DNA of 64,000 bases from NCBI RefSeq assembly GCF_009870125.1, contig NC_046683.1:51847869-51911868 (forward strand), read 5' to 3'. A model generated the notes under the pieces. That model was not told where the DNA came from, did not search any database, and worked only from the letters and a program-made list of their open reading frames with translations. The DNA is from Drosophila pseudoobscura. Lineage: Eukaryota; Arthropoda; Insecta; Diptera; Drosophilidae. This document shows, piece by piece, positions 45,609 through 56,657 of this stretch; position 1 is the stretch's first letter, and each line of letters opens with the position of its first letter. The position numbers and the translations under genes were made by a program.

Positions 45609-48600
45609 ATGGTAAAGCAACTCAACCTAGTTTCAATTGAATCCGTCCTAAAACAAACAATAATATTTTGTGTGCAAAAAGTGTCCAAAAAACAAGTGTC
45701 CCTCGGTGTGAAGACAAACAAGACATAGACAAGACAAGACAAGAGTTTCGCAAAGGGAAGAGTATCTGCAACATGGCAGAAGAGCAACACAAACAGCCAG
45801 GGAAGCAGGCAAATAAATTGCTAAAGCCCCGACTGCAGCTCGATTCCAATTCCAATCTATTTGCATTTTACATTTTAAAGATTGTCGGATCTGCGACCAA
45901 GAGCTATCTCCGGCTCTGCTGTCTCTGTTGATGCCAGTTGACATTTAAGCCGCTAAAAGTGGTTGACCGTAGAAATTGTGCAAGTGCCAAGCAAGTCCCA
46001 AGCTCCCATCCGATCCGATGCGATGCGATGCGAGTGGACTTTGTCGAACGAGTGCAATGTTACGCATGCGCCGTGTGGCCGCCCACAGAGCCACAAATCA
46101 TCTTGGCTCGGATCGCCTCCGCTTTGGCCAAGAGTAGCATTTGCGTATTAAGCCATTAGGATGGCACCAGCTGCGTTCTGCCACTTTGGTTGGTTTGGCT
46201 GCTGTTTCTATGTCAGCATTGACATGACTGAAGATGAAATTAAAACGTGTTTTTTTTTTGTTTTTGTTTTCTGTTTTTCATAAATACATTTCGCTGGGGC
46301 TTCTGACATTTAAAAGATTGGTAATTGGCGTATTTAGGTAAATAGCCATAAAAACAATTACCTCAAGTTATATTCTAGACATTGCCATTGAGCTAACCAT
46401 CAGTGTCCCAGTTGTCCAGCCCAAGACCAAGATATTCTTGGTTATCTTATGTATCGCTAAGTTGAGTGCGAAATTGTCAGATTTGTACACTTTCCAAAGA
46501 TCTGTAGAGATCTTAGCTCCGAGACTATTTGTTGCTCCGTTGCGACTGTAATAACTGTCTTAAGGTCTTGCCCTTGAGTTGGCTTTACCCTCGATCCAGT
46601 CTGTATCGGATTAATTAGCTGCTCATTAGCATAATGGGAATAAAGCCAGCTTCAAGATATCGATGAAACACAAGTGTCCTTTCACTTTCGCGTTGACAAA
46701 GCAAGATAAATAAATATAATATTTTCTTTTTTAATTGCTAACGATTCTCATCTCATAAGTCAAACACGATCTTATGGATTTTAAAATTCTTTTTGTGTGT
46801 GTGTGTGTTTTTTTTTAATGAAATTTCAAACAAGTTAGAACTGCCAAATGTTCGAGTTCATTAGCATAAATAATTTTGGAATCATTTACATTCAAAAAAG
46901 TTGAATATTTGTCGAAATTAGCAAACATTCGGAGGCAGTAACAAAAGACAATGTAGTGGTGCTCATCGCTGTATTTGTTATAATCCAACAGATTTGGTTA
47001 TAAACGACACTCGAAGCTGTTTTTTTTTTTTTTTTTTTTTTTTTTTTATTATTATTTTATGGCTGTGCGTATGCTAATTTCTGACTTTAGTTTTTCTCCC
47101 TATTTTTATGATTATTATATAATCATTGTCTTGGTTCTGTTGCGTAGAACTGGTCTGTCTCTCTCTTCGGGGAAGGTCCGGTTTCTGGCATAATAATCAG
47201 CTATTTATATACGAATCTCAAAAAATTCTGCGATGGGTGAATTGAGCTCATCGACCATCGAGTATCAACCAATTCGACGACCACTTTCATTAACGTTGAC
47301 AGAGGCTAGTCGATGACCTTGCTGCGGATAGCCACAGCGACAAATGCAAATGAATACTCGAAACGGAATCAACGGAAGCCATAACTCAGAGCCAGAGATC
47401 TGCTTCCTCAGCTTCAGCAGGTTGTCGTTTGTCGCTGAGCATCTTCACTCGTCATCGCTGTGTTCCCATTATGCATTAGCATTATGTTTTAATCACACGA
47501 ATCTGCGAAATTTACTAGGTTTACAGACCAATCAATGGCGCCTCAGAGCAAGCCTCGGGTGGGGATGGGGGATCGCTATCCATGACCTAGAGATGCTAAT
47601 GACTGTCAAAGTTGAATGTCTGTGTTAACATTTTCGAATGATTTTCAATGCATTTATGGTAATGTGTCTGCGACTGATTTGAATACTTCACCCCGGACTG
47701 ACTCGGGCTGAACTTTTCGAAGAGTTTTGAACCGCAGGCCATAGAGGCAGACGACGGCTCGGTTTGCCTTGCCTCGTCTCCGATTCGGGCCAAGCTGCCA
47801 CTAAGCGTGAAGCGGCGATTAGTTCTTATAAGGCGATCGGGCAATTAGCCGCAATCAGCCGCTCGTTAGAGCCAGTTGTTAGTCGGAGACACTTGAACCT
47901 CTGCCACAAGCACTACGAGCACTACGACCGAGAAGCCATGCATCTCGATTTATCTCTACTTATTCTTAACCGAGTCTCCTTTCCCTTTCCCCACAGAGAA
48001 GTGCACTCTACGTCTTGGCGCTCTGCGCTGTGGCGGTGGCCACCACAACGGCCGACACGCATGTGGTAAGTAAACCCCACCCCCCCGAAAACCCAACTCT
48101 GAAGCAGATTCCCTATTAACGAGTCCGTCCATTACAGCGCAAGGTCCGTGCCGCCGACGGGTACTTCTACCCCACGCCGAAGGTGCCGTTCGATCTTCCC
48201 CCTCGCACCACTGAGGCTCCCTACACCCGTCCGCCCACGACGAGGCCTCCGGTGACCCGTCCTCCAACGACGAGGCCTCCGGTGACGCGCGTGCCAGCCA
48301 CGTACTTGCCTCCTACCAATAAGCCAGCACCACCGGCCACTACCAGAGTGCCTCCACCACCACCACCGCCAAGGACTCCACCCCCAACAAGGCCACCAAC
48401 TCGTCCCCCAACCCCTCCACCAACCAGGCCAGCGACTCGTCCACCAGCAACTTATCTGCCACCCACAAACAAGCCTGCCCCACCGGCAACCACTCGTGTG
48501 CCTCCTCCTCCACCACCGCCAAGGACTCCACCCCCAACAAGGCCACCAACTCGTCCCCCAACCCCTCCACCAACCAGGCCAGCGACTCGTCCACCAGCAA

Positions 48601-50801
48601 CTTATCTGCCACCTACAAACAAGCCTGCCCCACCGGCAACCACTCGTGTGCCTCCTCCTCCACCACCGCCAAGGACACCACCTCCAACAAGGCCACCAAC
48701 TCGTCCTCCAACGCCTCCCCCAACCAGGCCAGCGACTCGTCCTCCAGCAACTTATCTGCCACCCACAAACAAGCCTGCCCCACCGGCAACCACTCGTGTG
48801 CCTCCTCCTCCACCACCGCCAAGGACTCCACCACCAACAAGGCCACCAACTCGTCCTCCAACCCCTCCCCCAACCAGGCCAGCGACTCGTCCTCCAGCAA
48901 CTTATCTGCCACCCACAAACAAGCCAGCACCACCAGCAACCACTCGTGTGCCTCCACCACCTCCTCCGCCAAGGACACCACCTCCAACCAGGCCAGCGAC
49001 TCGTCCTCCAACTGCACCACCAACACGTGCGTCCACTCCAGCACCAACCTACTTGCCACCCACCAACAAGCCAGCACCTCCAGCAACCACACGACCACCA
49101 GTGCGCACCACTCAGCCTCCTACCAGGCCCCCAACTCGCCCACCCACACCGCCTCCAACACGCCCACCAACACCACCACCAACAAGGCCTCCAACTCGCC
49201 CACCAACTCCACCTCCAACATATCTGCCACCCACTGCTCCCCCAACCACCCGCAGACCTCCACCACCACCCACCAGGCCAGCAACCAAACCCCCAACTAG
49301 GGCTACAACTCGAGCAACTACTCCTGCGCCCACTTACTTGCCACCCACAAACAAGCCAGCACCACCAGCTACCACCCGTCCTCCAGTACGCACCACTCAG
49401 CCTCCTACCAGGCCACCAACCCGCCCACCCACTCGTCCACCGACTCCTCCACCAACATACCTCCCACCCACTCCACCACCAACCAGGCCACCAACTCGTC
49501 CCCCAACTCCACCACCAACACGGCCACCCACTCCTCCACCAACTAGGCCTCCAACAAGGCCACCTACTCCTCCCCCAACCCGCCAATCCACTCCTGCACC
49601 AACGTACTTGCCCCCCACGAACAAGCCTGCACCACCAGCAACCACCCGTCCTCCAGTACGCACCACTCAGCCTCCTACCAGGCCGCCAACCCGTCCCCCA
49701 ACCAGGCCACCAACTCGGCCACCCACTCCCCCACCCACATACCTCCCTCCCACTCCACCACCAACCAGGCCACCCACTCGCCCCCCAACTCCAGTGACCA
49801 GACGTACACCACCACCAACTCTGCCCCCGACTCGTCCTCCGACTCGTCCTCCAACCAAGCCCCCAACCAGGGCCACAACTCCCGCACCTACGTACCTGCC
49901 ACCCACGAACAAGCCAGCACCACCAGCTACTACTCGTCGTACTCCACCCCCCACAGTACGCACTCCACCCCCAACTGTGCGCACTCCACCACCGACTATC
50001 CGCACTCCACCTCCAACGAGGGCTACTATCCCACCCACAAGACGCCCATCCAGCACCCCAGCACCTACGTACTTGCCCCCCACAAACAAGCCTGCACCAC
50101 CAGCAACCACCCGTCCTCCAGTACGCACCACTCAGCCTCCTACCAGGCCACCAACTCGCCCACCCACTCGCCCACCCACTCGTCCACCCACTCCTCCACC
50201 AACATACCTCCCTCCCACTCCACCACCAACCAGGCCACCAACTCGGCCCCCAACTCCACCACCAACTCGTCCCCCGACTCGTCCACCCACTCCTCCCCCA
50301 ACTCGCCCACCCACCCCACCACCTACTCGTCCTCCAACTAGGCCCCCGACTCGCGCCACTACTCCTGCACCAACCTACCTGCCACCCACAAACAAGCCTG
50401 CACCACCAGCAACCACACGTCCCCCAGTACGCACCACCCAGCCACCAACTAGGCCCCCAACTCGTCCACCCACTCGTCCACCCACTCGCCCACCTACTCC
50501 CCCACCAACGTACCTGCCCCCCACTCCTCCACCAACCAGGCCACCAACTCGTCCACCAACTCCTCCCCCAACCCGTCCACCCACTCGGCCACCTACCCCT
50601 CCCCCAACCCGTCCACCCACTCGCCCGCCCACCACATACCTGCCGCCCGTCACCACCCGCGTGACCCGTCCACCCACGCCACCACCCACCCGCAAGACCA
50701 CCATCTACATCCCACCCCCGACAAGAGCTAGTGTGCCCCCACAGACGACCAAGCACCAGGGCTACCAGTACCCGAAGCCCAACATCCCCTTCGACTTCTA
50801 G
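45609..50801 (+). CDS. Secreted Pro/Thr-rich protein with YLPP repeats (YLP/GYR-motif type)
   Basis: Proposed exons are 45609-45611 (ATG only, followed by donor GTAAAG), 47997-48065 and 48138-50801, giving 911 residues. Exon 2 encodes RSALYVLALCAVAVATTTA, a clear signal peptide once Met is joined; cleavage before DTHV is likely. No in-frame ATG lies just upstream of exon 2, which supports the split start. The mature protein is almost entirely Pro, Thr, Arg and Ala, with 17 YLPP motifs, 11 of them within TYLPPTNKPAPPATTR. The first five are in near-identical 50-residue units. It begins DGYFYPTPKVPFDLP and ends GYQYPKPNIPFDF. Such YLP/GYR-motif proteins are known from flies and are probably extracellular, mucin- or matrix-like, with many potential O-glycosylation sites. 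D. melanogaster CG13731 may be the counterpart (from memory). Function unknown. Confidence 0.75.
45612..47996 (+). other. Proposed intron 1 of the YLP-repeat gene
   Basis: It opens ATG|GTAAAG and closes ctttccccacag. No coding sequence is recognised inside. It contains a 28-base poly(T) run at 47020-47047. A CAG-rich short open frame at about 45770 is not supported. Confidence 0.5.
47020..47047. repeat. Poly(T) run of 28 bases
   Basis: Uninterrupted T run followed by 'attattatttta'. It could be the poly(A) tail of an old minus-strand retroposed sequence, but no matching body is recognised on its flank. Confidence 0.8.
48295..49000 (+). repeat. 150-bp tandem repeat array inside the YLP gene
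   Basis: The string 'cttatctgcc' recurs at 48451, 48601, 48751 and 48901, exactly 150 bp apart, and the first unit starts near 48301 with a more diverged 'gtacttgcctcc'. Units are near-identical at the DNA level, including synonymous sites. After 49000 the units become irregular in length. Confidence 0.95.
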
Positions 50802-51210
50802 ATCTCGAAGGAGATCTAAGAGGTCAGAGAGCGTCTCTGGCAGCGCAATAGCTACTATATGTCTAGGGCTAGATATTGTAGATCTAGTCAATACAGTGTA
50901 ACGATACTTCAACGCTTCGGGGGTGCTAGTGCTTGTGAGTGCTAGGAACCACTCGAGGCGCCAGCAAGGACGAAAATTGTTTGTTTTTTTTTTGTATTCG
51001 TATTTTTGTAATTAATGAATCGCATACTCATACAACTGGGGATCATTGTTTCTATACGGTGTCCCTATGTTGTACGGCTAAAAGTCTATCCAACTCTTGC
51101 TATGTTCTACCAACGCTATCGATCGACGTGTGTCTGTCTGTTGCCTATAACAGACAAGCACACAAGCTCAAGACTATATAGCTCTATATTACGATTAAAT
51201 AAACCTTTAT
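50802..51210 (+). other. 3' UTR of the YLP-repeat gene
   Basis: The stop at 50799-50801 is followed by about 400 bases with AATAAA at 51198-51203 and a second at about 51233. From there to 51830 the sequence is AT-rich intergenic DNA without recognised elements. Confidence 0.5.
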
Positions 51211-51834
51211 TCGGATTGCTGAAAACCTGAACAATAAAATAAGATTTTCGAATATTTCCACGCATTTTCTCTTCCATCCCATCAATTGGACAACGGGAAA
51301 TGAGCCCAGATCATGTCCGGGAGATCTCGTGGTCTTGTTAGCTTTACATCTATGGAGGGTTTCGAAAATGTTGGCCTCTACGACTTTGTTGGATGTTTGT
51401 TCCACACACTATACTTGGCTGATGTGCCTTCTTGTATCCTATTTTTTTTGGTTTTAGTTTTCTGACAGAAATGAGCGTCTCTTTGTATACCCAATGTATA
51501 ATTTAAACTTACTCTTATCACGGCATTTGGTAAAGATCTCCTCCCCTTCGAGGTCTTGCTCTTTAGGAATCCAAGAGCAACTGAAAAATGGAGATTCCTA
51601 TCCGTCAGGGCATGAGCACTTCGGATTGTTTAGCAGTCAACTTGGATTTCTAGTCATTTCGCTGCGATCTTGAGCGTTTCATGGTCAATGCGTTTTTTAA
51701 TATCTCTTTCTTTTGCACATGCCGGCAGCACGAAGGCGCCTCAGCAATTAATTTATTTGTGTACTTGTGCAAGTATTTTGCTTTCGCAGGCGCAAACTCT
51801 ATTAAACTTTCTAATTAAGCGGTCGCCACTCGCT

Positions 51835-51880
51835 GATATTTATATATCTATATCTGCGGCAACTTTTTAGGCGCTGCTAG
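51835..51880 (+). promoter_or_regulatory. Candidate TATA promoter of the Gln-rich gene
   Basis: TTTATATATC at 51839-51848 and a second TATATC at 51850 lie 155-165 bases upstream of the first in-frame ATG. The start site would fall near 51870-51880; no clean initiator is visible. Confidence 0.35.
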
Positions 51881-51915
51881 CGCCCAACTGCAGACAGTCG
51901 TCGTTGCGATCCGCG

Positions 51916-51960
51916 ATGAGGCAGAAGTCGCGCCAGGTGCCCACATTCACAGAGCGATAG
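51916..51960 (+). CDS. Upstream ORF in the leader of the Gln-rich gene (14 codons)
   Basis: An ATG at 51916 opens a 14-residue frame (MRQKSRQVPTFTER) that closes at TAG 51958-51960, 43 bases before the proposed main start. It would be translated only if transcription starts upstream as predicted. Its role, if any, would be to lower initiation at the main ATG. Not a protein family. Confidence 0.25.
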   Translation: MRQKSRQVPTFTER

Positions 51961-52003
51961 GCAAGCCGAGCGGTTCGAGCAGCAGCCACCAGAGTCCGGA
52001 AAG

Positions 52004-54604
52004 ATGTCCATGCAGCCAGCCCCAACAGGAGATAACGAGTATAGAACGCGGCAGAGTCCTGGCATTCTTCTAGCCACAACCAGGGGCAGTCACTGGATTA
52101 TGGGCCTGTTATTCGTCCACACAATTGTACGTAAATTTTGGGTTCTTCTGTTCTTCCGGTGGGAGTATGTATAGGATTTGGCAATCGAGCTTTCCTTTTA
52201 TTTCTTGCAGATGTCTCTCATGGTAGTTAAGGTCGCCTCCACAGCAGCTCTGTATCAACACCAGCAACAACCACTGCAACCACTCAACGACATTGAGTCC
52301 ACAGCAGAGACGACACCCAGCGACAGGGAGACCCAGAGCCTGGGCCTGAATCAGAACCAGAGCCAGATCCAAAGCAGCAGCGACATCGAGAAGATGCGTG
52401 CCAAGTTACAGCAACTGCAGCACGAGCAGCAGCAAGAGTATCTCCGGCAACAGCAGCAGCAGTTGCAGCTGCATCTGCAACAGATGCATGCCACGGGAGC
52501 TGCTGGCGAAACCGCCTACTTATTGGAGCGTGCCGACCACGGCGCACCCGCCCCTGCGCCCATCTACGGAACATGGCGCACGAAAGCGAGACGGGCCCCA
52601 CACGCCACCTCGGGCAACGATGTTGACGATGGGCATGTCTACGAGCGCCTGCCCAAGCGATCAGCCACCATGACACCTCTTCGTGGCGTGCTGCGCGATC
52701 AGATGCCCCGTCCGCCTCGCCTAGCCACCCAGGACACGCACCACCCCCAGATGTCCGGCTCTCCACCGCCGCCGCCCTCAACGTCCCTGCTGAGGCGCCA
52801 CTATTCCGAGACGCCGGGCACTCTGGCCATGCGGGAAGACTTTAAGCCGAAACCCTTCCACTTTCCCTACGACGGTCCCATGCCCGAACAGTTCACCAAG
52901 GGCGAGGCGGAGAAGGAGCAACGCCCGCGGCCAGAGGTGAACAACATCCAGGACATCCTGCAACACCTACACATAAATGGGTTGGGTCCAAGCAAGCTGC
53001 CACCGATGGTGATGATGCCCACGGGCCTCCATATTGCTGGAAGCTTCAAGAACCTTAAGAGCAGCGGTATCGGGAACTTTTTTCGCAGCAAGCGGAACAA
53101 GAAGCAGATGCAGTTCAGCATCCCATTGCCTATATCAATGGGGCACATGCCAATGCCAATGCCAATGCCCATGTCGATGTCCATGTCCATGCCGATGGCC
53201 ATGCCAATGCCCATGCAGTGGTACGGCCCGGGAGTGATGTCCCACCAGCGCGTGGCCATTGATCAGTTGTATCCATACAAGCCACGCTCCCCGCAGGACA
53301 TCAATTTGCTGGCCATGCAGCAGCTAACACCCAACAAGAACGTGTCCAAGAAGAAGAATAAGAAAAAGCACCAGAACCAGCAGCACCAGCAGCAGCAGCA
53401 GCAACAGTTGACCCAGGGCAACCACAATCTCCTGCTGGAGCACGGCAGTCAGCAGCACTACGTGGCCGATCCTTTTGGCCAGCACCTGCCCCAGCCAGTG
53501 CTCGGCCTAAATGCCACACGACAGCCGCTGCATAAGCGCATTCCCTTCAAGCTGAATCTGGACATCTATCCGGTGATGCCTCCCTCGCGTCCCGCCTCAG
53601 TACTCCGCAATCCTTTCCAGCAGGAGTACGCGATGCCTTCGCCGGCAGCACTGACTGGTACCACGGCCGCCGCCTACCAACATCTGGGTCCCGGCGTCTA
53701 CCAGACGCCATTCAAATTCCCCACCCAGGCGCCCCATCCAGGCCACATGCAAATATCCTTCCCCGACCAGGCCCCGCGACTTAGCCAGCAGCAAGCTCTC
53801 TATCAGTCTCAGGCCCACAAATTTCCGCCTCCCAAGAGCGTGCATCCCGATGAGGCCATCTATGGACATGCTCCGGTTTATGGACATAGCCTGGCGCAAG
53901 GACAAAATCAGGGCCAGAGTCATTGGCAGGGCCACAGCCATGGCTATCCACAAGGTCAGGGCTTGGCTCACGTTCAGGCTCTGGGTCAAGTTCAGGGACA
54001 GGGTCAGGCGATGGAGTCTCAGTCTATAGAGTCTCAGACGAGCCCCATTATGCTCCACCTGAATGTCTTTCCCAAGCAGAAGCCCACGGCGACAATACGC
54101 GCTTCCACAAATCCGTTTTACAACAACAACTTGAATCGGAACACGATCTACTCGAGTGATCTGCCCCCACCCAATCCCCCGAGCCCCATCGAGCCGCGTC
54201 AGGCAGGCAATGGCTCTGCAACACCGGCAGCCACTCATCCGCAACACCATCATCAGCAACAGCAGCCGTCTCAGCAGATATCTCTTAATCAAACCCAGCA
54301 GCATCATCAACCGCAAGTGAATCGCTCCAGTTCCATCTCTCGCAGCGACCACATGCCCCTCATCGACTTCGAGCATCCGATTGTGGCCGCCGACTTGCCA
54401 GAGGCGCCACATCCAGCCTCTCTTGTCAGCCACCGGACCGATCATCGCCACCACAGGGCGCAGGGGCATCACCCTATGGATGAGCACTTTCGGTACCAAA
54501 AGAATGCCAATATCGAGCAACTGGCGGCCGAGGCACAGACAGCATCTCTCTTCCGCTTTCCCGTCGAGGATCTGATACAATTCCACGTGGACGATGCCCT
54601 CTAA
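52004..54604 (+). CDS. Unrecognised Gln/Pro/Met-rich protein with N-terminal hydrophobic signal
   Basis: Two exons, 52004-52126 and 52211-54604, give 838 residues. A second in-frame ATG at 52100 would give 806 and start MGLLFVHTIMSLMVVKVASTA, which reads as a signal peptide. With the upstream start the same segment is an internal anchor after 32 polar residues. I cannot decide between them. The rest is low-complexity: Gln-rich coiled-coil-like stretch (about residues 85-140), a basic patch KNLKSSGIGNFFRSKRNKKQ, an alternating Met-Pro/Met-Ser run encoded at 53143-53220, poly-Gln at about 53380-53408, and a GQ/HQ-rich stretch at 53900-54020. The C terminus is more complex (ANIEQLAAEAQTASLFRF, VEDLIQFHVDDAL). 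I recognise no family. The long open frame, the intron with consensus ends and the conserved-looking ends argue for a real gene. Confidence 0.7.
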
Positions 54605-54759
54605 CCATTAACTGTATTAGCTGTATCACTTTTTTTTTATTCTTCAGTTAGTGTAGAAGTTAAATCATTATAAATGGTTTCTATTACAAACATATTCAAC
54701 AAAAATAGTATGAGGGCATTCATCGACTCAACCATTGAACAAAACAATAGTGCCTTGCT

Positions 54760-54875
54760 GAAACCTGAAGGCTTGGTTCTTTTTTCTTTAAATGAGCCTG
54801 CAAGCAGGTATTTTACTAAACCTGAAGCTTTGGTTCAAGCAGTGCGCCGCTGAAACCGGAGGGCGTGATTCGTGT
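54760..54875. repeat. Three imperfect copies of a 22-base unit
   Basis: 'gctgaaacctgaaggcttgg', 'actaaacctgaagctttggt' and 'gctgaaaccggagggcgtga' occur at about 54760, 54816 and 54850. The unit has no recognised identity. Confidence 0.55.
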
Positions 54876-55519
54876 TCCCTATATGCCTATAAGTATGCAG
54901 CGCATTTTCTGTGTAAGCCCAAAAGTACTATTAGGTTTTTCCCGGCTTAGGCATTCCATTGCCAATCGTTTTGCGAAATGGGACACAAACCAAAGCCAGC
55001 CGGCAACAACAAGAAACCAGTACTCAGCAGCAGCTGAGAGCCAAGAACGGGCGAGGCGGCAGCACCACAGCAACAGGTAAGAGTCACCTACCAGACAGAA
55101 GGTAAACAGGCGTCGCTCCGTCCAGACGTTGCCGCGCTTCGAACTCGAATTCCGCCGTCCGTGAGTGAGACACCAGATACAAGATACAAAAACATACAAA
55201 ACGGCAACAACAAGAAGTCGCTAGCGGCCTGGCCAAGATCAAGTTTCGGACCTTAGCGTCATCCATTCGCCGTTTTAAGAGTGTGTGTTTTTTTGCGTGC
55301 GTTGTTGGCCAAAAGCGAAACGAAGCCAAAATATAATGTGAAATGGCTGGACTTAAATGGGCATTAGTGTTAATTATTGTCTGAGGGTACTTTCTGGCTT
55401 TGCCCAGACTAATTGCACTTCAGTCAGAACTACAGATCTGAGGATTTTACATTTGCATTTTGCAGAGGAGCGGTCTGCTTCCTGAGAAAGGCATTTTTTC
55501 GCTCCATCTCACTCACTCA

Positions 55520-55520
<1 letters not shown>

Positions 55521-55545
<25 letters not shown>
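55521..55545. repeat. (CT)n microsatellite
   Basis: CT run of about 25 bases after 'actcactcac', in non-coding DNA upstream of Cad74A. It could bind GAGA factor on the other strand. Confidence 0.85.
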
Positions 55546-55552
<7 letters not shown>

Positions 55553-56657
55553 GGGGTATCTCCCTCTCTTTGTTGTTCTTTTTTGCCCAAAACGAGAACT
55601 CGTAGATATGTGTATTCCTATACCTACTACATGGACTATACTATGGCTCAGAGTCTGCGGATTATAGCAACGAGTCTGTGTGTGTTTTTCTGCGTTCGGT
55701 TTCTTGGCTGCTTTTGGACATTTCCGATTTTAATAACCTTGCCGATGGTAGTATGACTTTGGCCAGAAGACTGTATACATAGCCAGCAAAATGTGTGAAT
55801 TGGATAATCATCAACAGCCGTATGTTGTATCGATATAGCCATGTCTAAAATCAAATATCTATACCATCCACAACGGATCTGCAAGGGTACCTAAATATTC
55901 GGCCCCCGAAGCTAGCCTTCTTTTCTTCTTTAGTTTGCTTTTCCGCCGTCGGTCCCTCTGCTTTCCCCGCCTGTCTGTTGTGTGTTTGTCCGTCCGTGAT
56001 GTGTGTGTGCCTGCGAACTGGTATGTGTGTGCCAGCGAAGAAAGCCATCATCGCGCCGTTTGCCAATCGCCAAGAAGTGCCCAATGATCGGAACTCCCAG
56101 CCAGCAGCAGCAGCAGCCGTCGCCTCATCATCATGTGCTACTTTTCACATGTGCATAAAGTGAAATTTTCTGTCCGCTCCCGCAGCGGCTTTCAGCTCTT
56201 GTTCAGCTTCTGGACTAGAAAATGGTCTTGTTCACTTTTTTGCGCATCGGCAAATGTACTGAAAGCTGTAGCCACACTGCCGCTGGCAAAGTTCAAACGG
56301 CAAGGCTGCGATTAGCAAACTAAAACAGCAGACTCAGCCAGATTCCAGCAAGATCTCTGCTATTGCCACTCCATTATTCGTACCATTGTGCCGACAAGGC
56401 CAACTGGGGGCGGGTGTTGCAGCTAACATTGAAAAAGTTATTGTTTCGGTCCAAGTAAATGACGAGAAATTTGGTTTGCATTTTCTGACAGTCAGCAGTA
56501 CGAGCCACAGGCCCCTAGAACGAGCTACGCGCGGAGTCAAATCGAAGCTGTGTCGATCTTTAAAATCTATGTGCCAAATACTAGAGTAAACAGCCACGAA
56601 ATCTCGGCGAGCTAACGGATACAGATACCTAACGGCATTGAAATTAGCAACGGCAAC

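Larger units (their letters stand above)
54605..56657. other. 3' flank of the Gln-rich gene and 5' flank of Cad74A
   Basis: No canonical AATAAA follows the stop at 54604 closely. A three-copy imperfect repeat lies at 54760-54875 and a CT run at 55521-55545. The segment 56080-56657 is the likely promoter and leader region of Cad74A. No TATA or clean initiator is identified with confidence. Confidence 0.4.

Noticed and set aside
48132..50912. Minus-strand open frame of 926 codons
   Set aside because: It is the exact shadow of the Pro/Thr repeats; Trp/Gly/Ser composition, no family, and the plus strand has signal peptide and splice sites.
53597..54586. Minus-strand open frame of 329 codons opposite the Gln-rich gene
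   Set aside because: Leu/Arg-rich shadow of CAG-type codons; no promoter or family support.
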